Shown piece after piece: positions 56,676 through 64,000 of a stretch of DNA of 64,000 nt. Location of the stretch: NCBI GenBank assembly GCA_016707285.1, contig JADJIA010000007.1, positions 124,001 to 188,000 of the forward strand. Reading direction: 5' to 3'. Origin of the DNA: Ignavibacteriales bacterium (GTDB taxonomy: Bacteria; Bacteroidota; Ignavibacteria; Ignavibacteriales; Ignavibacteriaceae). Below the pieces are notes generated by a model. It was not told the DNA's origin. It saw only the letters and a program-made list of their open reading frames with translations, and searched no databases. A program made the translations under genes and the position numbers. Every line of letters starts with the position of its first letter. The first letter of the stretch is position 1.

Positions 56676-59453
56676 ATGAGGATAAAACTGTTACTGTGTG
56701 CCTTATTTGTTTCCTTTATGCTTCTGTCCCCACAGGTTTTAGGCCAGGCCGGTAAGATTTCCGGACGGGTTTTAGACTCACAGACGAAGGAGCCACTTCC
56801 ATTTGCTAATGTGGTTATAATGGGTACCAATCTTGGTGCCGCCACAAATTTGGATGGCGAATATATTATTATAAATGTTCCCCCGGGAACATACAAGATC
56901 CGTGCTTCAATGACCGGATACAACAATTATACTGTAGAGAATATCTCAGTGGCTACGGGTCTGACGACCTCTCTCGATTTTGCGATTGTGCCTGCTTCGT
57001 TTCAGACGGAAGAGGTTGTCGTAATTGCTGAGAAGCCTCTTATTAATAAAGATATTACTGCATCCACCTCCGTTATCGGCGATGAACTGATTTCTGAACT
57101 TCCGGTCACCGACATTTCTGATGTACTTCAGTTACAGGCAGGTATTGTGGTTGGTGGTGGTGGTGAACTTCACATGCGTGGAGGCAGGGGTGGTCAGGTT
57201 GTTTACCAGGTGGATGGTGTGCCTGTTACCGATGCATACGACAACAGTAATGTTGTTGATGTTGGTACCAATTCAGTTAAAGAGCTTCAGGTTATCTCCG
57301 GTGCTTTTAATGCTGAATATGGTCAGGCAATGTCGGGTATCGTTAACATCGTTACAAAAGATGGTAACAACGACTACACAGGATCAATCTCTTTTTATGG
57401 TGGTGATTATCTCTCTACCAATAAAGATGTATTCTGGAATATCGACAAAATTAACCCGATAGCAGTTCGTAATATTGATGGTAGCATTAGTGGAGCGATC
57501 CTCAGAGACAAACTCTTCTTTTTTGCAAACGGAAGGTACTACTATAATGAAGGATACTTTTACGGGAAAAGGACTTTCTTAACTTCCGATATTTCAAGAG
57601 AGAACAGTGCAAATGCCAACTACAATCTTGTTGATGGCACAGATTCTCTGTTAACTCCGCTTGCAGGACCAAGAGGTGACGGTGCAATGGTTCCGACCAA
57701 TGAAAACACCCGTTATTTTGCACAAGGCAAGTTGACTTACAGAATGTTTAGCGGGTTTACCGTCAGGTTCAGTTATCTGTTTGACAAACAGGATTATTTT
57801 GACGGTGCACCCAGGTTGACACCAGACAATAAACTGCAACGGTTCAGACAAGGTATCAGCAATACTTTCAGTATTAACCATGCACTTTCAAACTCCTCGT
57901 TTTATACATTAAACCTCTCCTATTTCTTCAAAGATTACAGACACTACTTATACGAAGACATCTACACAGGAAACGCTGCCAGACCAACACTTTATGTTGA
58001 TAACAGACTGAAACAGAATCCTCCTTACAGCTTCGATATTGGTGGTACTGACAACAACAGATTTGTAAGAAACACAGGAACCTACTCGATCAAGTTGGAT
58101 TGGGAAACTCAGTTTAATCAGCAGATCAGCATCAAGTTTGGTGCGGATGTAAAACAACACAACATCTATTTTGAGAACATTAATCTTGTTCCGATGACCG
58201 TAAACGGTGTTGATGTGAAACCGTACAATGTTATTACTCCTCCCGAGTCTTCAACCGATCACGATACATACACAAGAAAACCTCAAGAATTTTCCGGTTA
58301 TGTTCAATCGAAGTTTGAAGCTTTTAACCTGATCTTCAATGCAGGATTCAGAGTTGATGTTTTTAATCCTGATGGCAGAATTCTTTCAGACCCGACAGAT
58401 CCTGACATAAGGAAACCTGTTAAGCCTGCAAACAGAGCAAAGACATACGAAGAAAGATTAACCTACTGGTATAAAGATGCTTCGTGGAAAACACAGATCA
58501 GCCCAAGACTTGGAATTGCATTCCCTATTACGGCAAGAGGAGTTATCCACTTTTCATACGGTCATTTCTTCCAGCTCCCAAGTTATGAATTACTTTACAG
58601 TAATCCTGATTTTGAAGTTCTTGACGGTTCAGGAAATGTGGCTCTTTTTGGAAATGCCGATTTGCAACCACAGAAAACTGTTAAAGGAGAGATTGGTCTC
58701 CAGCAGCAGTTGTCTGATGACATGGCGATCGACATTACAATGTTTTTTGAAGATTTTAGAGACCTTACCGGTACACAAACCGATCAGATTTCAATTTTCG
58801 GAACACAGTCAACTTACAGTCAGTATGCCAACTCCGATTTTGGATTCTCAAAAGGATTCATCATTAAATTTGAAAAAAGATTTGGCGGCGGACTTTCCGT
58901 TAACATGGATTATACATACTCTGTAACCAAAGGTAACTCATCAAATCCTGCGGATGCAAGAAATGCCATCCTTGGCGGTGCAGCACCTGAAACTTACATT
59001 GCTCCACTCGATTGGGATCAATCACATACCTTCAACCTGGCTGTAAGTTATGCAGTTCCAAGTGATTTTGGTATTTCATTGATTGCCAACTATTTCACCG
59101 GTCAGCCTTACACTCCTGCTGTTAATAAAAACACCAGAGTTACACAAAACGCTTTCCCAAGAAACAGCGATTACAAGAACGATATCTTTAATGTCGATCT
59201 GAGAGCATACAAAGAATTCGAAATTTTCGATCAGAAGATTACCGCATTCTTGAGAGTATTTAACCTGTTGGATCTTGATAATCCCCGCGGATTATACTCG
59301 GATACAGGCGATCCCTACTTTACATTCGGGCTGCTTGAAGCCAGAAAAGTTAACCCCAGATTGTATTACAATACACTGGAAGAACTGTACTTAAATCCGG
59401 GCTTCTTCTCCGAACCAAGAAGAGTTGAACTCGGTTTATCGTATAACTTTTAA
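56676..59453 (+). CDS. TonB-dependent receptor with carboxypeptidase-like N-terminal domain
   Basis: A 925-residue outer membrane receptor: signal peptide (1-25, ending VLGQA), CarboxypepD_reg-like domain (about 27-110; ISGRVLDSQTKEPLPFANV), plug domain (about 125-235; LQLQAGIVVGGGGELHMRGG and YGQAMSGIVNIVTKDG), and a long beta-barrel ending in a C-terminal aromatic (LGLSYNF). CGGAGG 8 bases before ATG is the strongest ribosome binding site in the window. The next gene starts within or just after its stop, and a PorV-family gene follows that, so the three act as one unit. The ligand is unknown. Confidence 0.88.
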   Translation: MRIKLLLCALFVSFMLLSPQVLGQAGKISGRVLDSQTKEPLPFANVVIMGTNLGAATNLDGEYIIINVPPGTYKIRASMTGYNNYTVENISVATGLTTSLDFAIVPASFQTEEVVVIAEKPLINKDITASTSVIGDELISELPVTDISDVLQLQAGIVVGGGGELHMRGGRGGQVVYQVDGVPVTDAYDNSNVVDVGTNSVKELQVISGAFNAEYGQAMSGIVNIVTKDGNNDYTGSISFYGGDYLSTNKDVFWNIDKINPIAVRNIDGSISGAILRDKLFFFANGRYYYNEGYFYGKRTFLTSDISRENSANANYNLVDGTDSLLTPLAGPRGDGAMVPTNENTRYFAQGKLTYRMFSGFTVRFSYLFDKQDYFDGAPRLTPDNKLQRFRQGISNTFSINHALSNSSFYTLNLSYFFKDYRHYLYEDIYTGNAARPTLYVDNRLKQNPPYSFDIGGTDNNRFVRNTGTYSIKLDWETQFNQQISIKFGADVKQHNIYFENINLVPMTVNGVDVKPYNVITPPESSTDHDTYTRKPQEFSGYVQSKFEAFNLIFNAGFRVDVFNPDGRILSDPTDPDIRKPVKPANRAKTYEERLTYWYKDASWKTQISPRLGIAFPITARGVIHFSYGHFFQLPSYELLYSNPDFEVLDGSGNVALFGNADLQPQKTVKGEIGLQQQLSDDMAIDITMFFEDFRDLTGTQTDQISIFGTQSTYSQYANSDFGFSKGFIIKFEKRFGGGLSVNMDYTYSVTKGNSSNPADARNAILGGAAPETYIAPLDWDQSHTFNLAVSYAVPSDFGISLIANYFTGQPYTPAVNKNTRVTQNAFPRNSDYKNDIFNVDLRAYKEFEIFDQKITAFLRVFNLLDLDNPRGLYSDTGDPYFTFGLLEARKVNPRLYYNTLEELYLNPGFFSEPRRVELGLSYNF

Positions 59454-59467
59454 TGCAGGTTGAGTCT

Positions 59468-62400
59468 ATGAATAAATTTATGATATATATCTCGTTATTG
59501 CTTCTTATCGTTTTTGCCAACGAAGCATTAGCTCAACGCGGCGACCCGAACCTGAGAAGGATCGGATATCATACGGGAAACCGTATCGGTATCTCTTACT
59601 ACAATGATGGACAAATATCCGGTTTTAACCAGGGTGTTGATATCAGAGGTGAGTGGCCGCTTGGATCCGGCGAAAACTATATTGGAGATTGTATCCCCCT
59701 CATTGGTGTTGAATTCACCAATTTTCTGGGGGAGATTAAACATTCGGTTTGTATCTCAAGAGGTCCTCGTGCAGGGCAATTTGATGAAAGACACCCTTTG
59801 TTTAACTACTTTTGGGGTTGGAACCCGTTACCGGGATTTTTGAACCCTGCTTCAGAATCAGTTGCAATGTCACATTTGCCTGATTCATGGCCCATCGGTG
59901 GATGGAAAGATCAGCCAACATGGGTTGATCCAATCACCGGAAAAACCCAGTGGAATGGCTACTTTGGTCGTGGAATTATCCAGGCTGATCAGGAAAGTTA
60001 CTATTGGGCGGATGACAACCAGGACGACGAATTTAATGGTAACTTTAATCCCGATTCGCGAGACACTTCCAGAAAAGGAATGGGTCTTACGATGGGTGTT
60101 AGAGGTTTCCAGTGGTCAAGTTTCCTCGCTGCCAACAGTATCTTCTGGCTTTATGACATAAAGAACGAAGGAACAACCATCTTTAGAAAAGCCGATTTTG
60201 GTACCGTGGTTGGTACTCTCGCCGGTGGAGATGGTGACAGCCAGGATGATCTTGGATCATTTGATGTTAACAACTCAATCACTTATTCATGGGATAGTGA
60301 TGGTTCGGGTAATAAAGGTCAAAAAGTTGGTTATGTAGGATACGCATTCCTTGAGTCACCGGGTAACCCTTATGACGGTATCGATAATGATGACGACAGT
60401 GGCGATCCAAATGCTCCAAAATTCATTCAGACCTCGTTTGATTCCGTGACTTATCTTCCCGGCTCAGTGATGGTTTTGATTGATGCAAACACCTATGCAA
60501 GAACTCAATATACAGTTACCGCAGGTGACAACACTATAACAAGTCTTGGTAAAACCACTACTTTCACACCGGGCGTTACATATTTCAGAGAAGGGCACAT
60601 CAAAGAGATCATCAATGGTGTGGCAATCCCTGATTCATCATCAAATGATGGTATGGATAACGATTTTGACGGTATTATCGATGAAAACCAGGCGATTCAT
60701 TTTGAAACCAGAAAACTTAAAAACCTCCCCGGTCTTAAATACAAAGACTACAAAACAGGCCTCGCAATTAATGCACCATTGATCGACGAAAGAAGAGATA
60801 ATGATGCAGGTGTGATGACTTCTTCTTTTATAAAGATGGGTGATGGAAGTGTAGTTTTAATGAGTCACTGGTCAGGTGATGAAAATGCCAACTGGGTGGC
60901 AACCGACATTGCAACCGGTGATATCAGAGATGATGTTGGTGCTGATGGTATAGGCCCCCTTGATGAAGGTTATCTTGGCCCTGACGCTGATGGAACCGAA
61001 GGTAATGGAAGACCTGATCAGGGTGAACCAAACTTCGGAAGAGTTGATCCTGATGAATCAGATCAGATTGGTCTTACAGCGTTCAACTTTTTTGAGCAGG
61101 CTTCTTCTCCTAACATGAGTCAGGATGAGATTCTTTGGAACAGAATGTACCCCGGAAGATTTGATGTAATTCCACCAAATCCACAGGATGGTGATTTTAT
61201 TTACGCTTCGGGATATTTCCCATTGGCTCCAAATATTACAGAGAGATTTTCAGTTTCTCTCCTTTTTGGGCAGGATTATGCGGATGTGGTTCGTCAGAAA
61301 AATGTAGTTCAGCAGATTTATAATGCCGGCTACAAATTCCCACAGCCACCAAGAAAACCAAAGATTAACATCACACAAGACGATGGTAAGGTTATTCTTT
61401 ACTGGGATCCAAGACCTGTTGAAAACTCGATCGATTTTATTTCAAAATCAAAAGATTTTGAAGGTTATAAAATCTATCGTGCAAGTGATGCAGGATTTAT
61501 AGATGCAAGAACCATCACCAATGCCTATGGTGTTTTATTCTTCAACAAACCGTTGAGGCAATTCGACATAAAGGGAAACGGTGTTAAAGGCTTCTTTTAT
61601 CCAAAGCCTGAACTGCTTGAGCAGCTTGGTGGTATCACTTATTATCTTGGTGATGATACAACAGGATTGACAAACAGATTTATCGATTCCTCTGCCGTTA
61701 AAGGGCAGACCTATTATTATGCTGTTGCAGCTTATGATAAAGGCGATGCGGCGAGCAACATCTTCCCGAGTGAAAACTCGACCTTTATTTTCCGTTCTAA
61801 CACTGGCGAGGTTATAACCGATGACAACACCGGATATATTACTCCCGGTGCAAGACCAATCGGTTATGTTGATGCAAGTCTTGAATCACTGACTGCTGAA
61901 ACCACCCCGAGAGGAACCGGAAAAGTAATGGTTGAAGTTGTTGATCAATCGGCAATAAATCCTAAATATACTTATCGTGTGATTTTTGCTGATACTTCAC
62001 TGCAGAGATACACTGAATCATGGTCACTTGTGAATGTTACAACAGGTGATACTGTTATTAAACAGGCAACAACATTTGGTGGATCAACACCTATTGTTAA
62101 TGGATTCAGACTTCAGATCGCAAACGATGAAGCGATAAAACTCGATACCAACAAATCAGGCTGGTACTTCAACGCTCAGGATACAATTCCTGCAGCAGGT
62201 GGTGCCGGTTCAGCTCAGTTCCCCGGTTTCACTTTCACTACATTTCTTGTAGGAACAAACACCGGAACTGTTTGGGCTGATGATTATTATGTTGAGTTTA
62301 GTCCGGACACAACATTTGGATTATCAATTGCAGATACTCTGAGGCCGCCGACATCTTCAAACAGATTCCCGGCAAAAAATACCAACTTTAAAATTAAACG

Positions 62401-62980
62401 AACCGTGGACGGCGCAGAAGTGCCATTCGTTTATTATAAAACCGGTCAACAGAGTACCGTTCACAATATCTATTTCAAAGAAAATATCAACGGTACAGTT
62501 TATCGTACATGGAGACTTAATATCTTCATGGATGCAGTGAATGCTCCTCTGCCCACCTCAGGTGTGCTGAAAACATTTACGAAAAAGCCATTCTCAAGCT
62601 CTGATTCTTACCGGTTTAACATGAAATCGAGTTCGATCAACAGCGCCGCTGCTGCTAATGAATTGGAAAAAATTAAAGTTGTCCCTAATCCTTATGTGGT
62701 TACACATCAGAATGAAGCAAGATTACTAAGTACTCAGACGAGTGGTAGAGGTGAAAGAGAAATCAGATTCACACATATTCCACCCGGATCAAAAATAAAT
62801 ATCTTCACCGTTAAGGGAGAGCTGATTAAGACCCTTCTTTCAGCCGATCAATATGTTGGAGATGTTTACTGGAACCTGAGAACTGAAGAAAATCTTGATG
62901 CAGCATTTGGTATGTATGTTTACACTGTTGAAATACCAAATGTCGGGACTAAAATCGGCAAGTTTGCCTTAATTAAATAG
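59468..62980 (+). CDS. Large exported protein with calcium-type Asp repeats and T9SS-like C-terminal domain
   Basis: An 1170-residue protein. Signal peptide (1-22, ending ALAQ). The long middle contains Asp/Asn-rich loops such as DGIDNDDDSGDPN, DGMDNDFDGIIDEN and DADGTEGNGRPDQGEPN, similar to thrombospondin-type-3 or dockerin calcium loops. A fibronectin-like part (about 645-770) follows. The last ~90 residues (VVPNPYVV.., IFTVKGELIKTL, GMYVYTVEI) resemble a type IX sorting domain without the NYPNPF signature. It is encoded directly after the TonB receptor and 14 bases before a PorV-family gene, so secretion with these partners is likely. An alternative start at 59453 overlaps the receptor stop. 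Confidence 0.75.
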   Translation: MNKFMIYISLLLLIVFANEALAQRGDPNLRRIGYHTGNRIGISYYNDGQISGFNQGVDIRGEWPLGSGENYIGDCIPLIGVEFTNFLGEIKHSVCISRGPRAGQFDERHPLFNYFWGWNPLPGFLNPASESVAMSHLPDSWPIGGWKDQPTWVDPITGKTQWNGYFGRGIIQADQESYYWADDNQDDEFNGNFNPDSRDTSRKGMGLTMGVRGFQWSSFLAANSIFWLYDIKNEGTTIFRKADFGTVVGTLAGGDGDSQDDLGSFDVNNSITYSWDSDGSGNKGQKVGYVGYAFLESPGNPYDGIDNDDDSGDPNAPKFIQTSFDSVTYLPGSVMVLIDANTYARTQYTVTAGDNTITSLGKTTTFTPGVTYFREGHIKEIINGVAIPDSSSNDGMDNDFDGIIDENQAIHFETRKLKNLPGLKYKDYKTGLAINAPLIDERRDNDAGVMTSSFIKMGDGSVVLMSHWSGDENANWVATDIATGDIRDDVGADGIGPLDEGYLGPDADGTEGNGRPDQGEPNFGRVDPDESDQIGLTAFNFFEQASSPNMSQDEILWNRMYPGRFDVIPPNPQDGDFIYASGYFPLAPNITERFSVSLLFGQDYADVVRQKNVVQQIYNAGYKFPQPPRKPKINITQDDGKVILYWDPRPVENSIDFISKSKDFEGYKIYRASDAGFIDARTITNAYGVLFFNKPLRQFDIKGNGVKGFFYPKPELLEQLGGITYYLGDDTTGLTNRFIDSSAVKGQTYYYAVAAYDKGDAASNIFPSENSTFIFRSNTGEVITDDNTGYITPGARPIGYVDASLESLTAETTPRGTGKVMVEVVDQSAINPKYTYRVIFADTSLQRYTESWSLVNVTTGDTVIKQATTFGGSTPIVNGFRLQIANDEAIKLDTNKSGWYFNAQDTIPAAGGAGSAQFPGFTFTTFLVGTNTGTVWADDYYVEFSPDTTFGLSIADTLRPPTSSNRFPAKNTNFKIKRTVDGAEVPFVYYKTGQQSTVHNIYFKENINGTVYRTWRLNIFMDAVNAPLPTSGVLKTFTKKPFSSSDSYRFNMKSSSINSAAAANELEKIKVVPNPYVVTHQNEARLLSTQTSGRGEREIRFTHIPPGSKINIFTVKGELIKTLLSADQYVGDVYWNLRTEENLDAAFGMYVYTVEIPNVGTKIGKFALIK

Positions 62981-62994
62981 CGGAGATTAAGAGA

Positions 62995-64000
62995 ATGAAA
63001 AGACTTTATTTTTTGTTTATTCTACTGTCTGCTGCTACTTTAATGTACGGTCAGACTAAGGTCGGCTCAACTGCTGCTCCATTCTTATCAATAGGGATTG
63101 GGCCAAGAGCTGTCGGAATGGGTGGTGCGTTCACTGCTACAGCAAACGACATCACAGCATTATATTGGAACCCTGCAGGTGTTTCGAGAGTTGGCGGAAG
63201 TGCTGCCTACTTCTCACACACCAAATGGTTCGCAGATATCAACTTTAATTATGCTGCTGCAATGCTGAGCCTGGGCGACTGGGGAACAGTGGGTGGTAGT
63301 GTAACTATTCTTGATTATGGCGAAACAGAAGTTACCACAATTAAAGAACCTGATGGTACCGGTGAAACTTATGGTGCAAAAGATCTCTCAATGGGATTAC
63401 ACTATGCGATGAACCTTACCGACCGGTTTTCAATAGGTGGTACTGTAAAATATGTTCAGCAATCGATCTGGAACACAAGTGCCTCAACTGTGGCGTTTGA
63501 TCTTGGTGTGCTTTTCCTTTCAGAGATCTACGGATTAAGAATAGGTGCAACCATCTCCAACTTCGGTGGTGACATGACAATGGATGGTAAAGATCTCCTG
63601 GTGCTCTACGATGTTGATCCCGGAATCTTTGGCAACAACGATCAGGTTCTCGCAAAATTGAAAACCGATCCATTTCCGCTTCCACTCACTTTTAAGGTGG
63701 GTATAGCTATGGATGTCGTAAATACGCAGGATCTAAAATTCACTGTTGGACTGGATGCACTTCATCCAAATGACAACTCGGAAAGCCTTAATGTGGGTGG
63801 TGAGGTTACTTACAAGAACCTTATCTCACTCAGAGGTGGCTACAAATCCCTGTTCCTCGACAACGCGGAAGAGGGACTTACTCTCGGTGTAGGATTGAAT
63901 TACGATATAGCTCCAAATCTTGGCTTATCAGTGGATTATGCATATCAGGATTTTGGTTTGCTTAAGAACACACAATTCTTTTCACTTGGGATTAAATTTT
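62995..64000 (+). CDS. PorV/PorQ-family outer membrane protein, cut by the window end
   Basis: 335 codons are visible. Signal peptide (1-20, ending LMYGQ), then the PorV/PorQ hallmark start: FLSIGIGPRAVGMGGAFTA and NDITALYWNPAGVSR. Amphipathic beta strands of a FadL/OmpP1-like barrel follow. The last visible codons read SLGIKF with one extra T, so the stop probably follows immediately. PorV shuttles T9SS substrates from the translocon to the cell-surface attachment complex in known systems. Its place after a large T9SS-like protein suggests a dedicated partner, which is inference. Confidence 0.82.
   Translation, partial: MKRLYFLFILLSAATLMYGQTKVGSTAAPFLSIGIGPRAVGMGGAFTATANDITALYWNPAGVSRVGGSAAYFSHTKWFADINFNYAAAMLSLGDWGTVGGSVTILDYGETEVTTIKEPDGTGETYGAKDLSMGLHYAMNLTDRFSIGGTVKYVQQSIWNTSASTVAFDLGVLFLSEIYGLRIGATISNFGGDMTMDGKDLLVLYDVDPGIFGNNDQVLAKLKTDPFPLPLTFKVGIAMDVVNTQDLKFTVGLDALHPNDNSESLNVGGEVTYKNLISLRGGYKSLFLDNAEEGLTLGVGLNYDIAPNLGLSVDYAYQDFGLLKNTQFFSLGIKF

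Overview
The window looks like chromosomal DNA of a free-living Gram-negative bacterium of the Bacteroidetes/Chlorobi group, most likely Ignavibacteria. Five secreted proteins carry C-terminal domains of the type IX secretion (T9SS) kind, four of them with the NYPNPF signature typical of Ignavibacteria. There are three TonB-dependent-type outer membrane receptors with carboxypeptidase-like N-terminal domains, a PorV/PorQ-family protein, and DUF4249 and BatA-type proteins. GGAG-type ribosome binding sites precede many starts (4242, 17962, 18606, 40053, 42678, 52001, 56676), which fits Ignavibacteria/Chlorobi better than Bacteroidetes proper. This placement is inferred from the sequence alone. 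I found no rRNA, tRNA, CRISPR array, intact insertion sequence or prophage.

Layout. 1-17.8 kb is rich in secreted proteins: a partial esterase, a HisH-like protein lacking both catalytic residues, a beta-helix T9SS cargo, DoxX, a small HEAT-repeat protein, a frameshifted AAA ATPase, a TonB receptor/DUF4249 lipoprotein pair, a secreted GH13 amylase, a drug/metabolite transporter, an orphan secreted protein between inverted repeats, and two T9SS metallopeptidases (M12B-like and M23). 17.9-22.9 kb is a co-directional run: YceH, a GlcD-like FAD oxidase, and a two-subunit molybdenum hydroxylase. 22.9-27.7 kb holds transport and housekeeping genes (EamA, DUF72, AI-2E, RmlD-like, PfkB-like). 27.8-31.1 kb is a large exported TPR-CHAT protein. 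31.3-42.6 kb holds an outer membrane receptor, a four-gene MacAB-like ABC export operon, a TPR protein, DAHP synthase and a COG2509 flavoprotein. 42.7-45.1 kb holds a lipoprotein and an orphan PAS histidine kinase. 45.4-54.3 kb is central carbon metabolism: aceE-aceF-lpd (pyruvate to acetyl-CoA), then aconitase. 54.4-64 kb holds a BatA-like vWA protein and a TonB receptor / 1170-residue T9SS-type protein / PorV-family set.

An unusual thread is short, wordy intergenic repeats and GC-rich palindromes. Several sit at gene borders (13.3, 14.1, 22.9, 31.1, 38.2, 45.2, 51.3 kb), and two are inside the aceF reading frame, in frame. About 1.6 kb after aceF lies a decayed fragment that reads as the C-terminal part of a REP-associated (Y1/RAYT) transposase, next to a REP-like hairpin. 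The best candidates for follow-up are the in-frame palindrome in aceF with this RAYT relic, the catalytically dead HisH paralogue and the exported TPR-CHAT protein.
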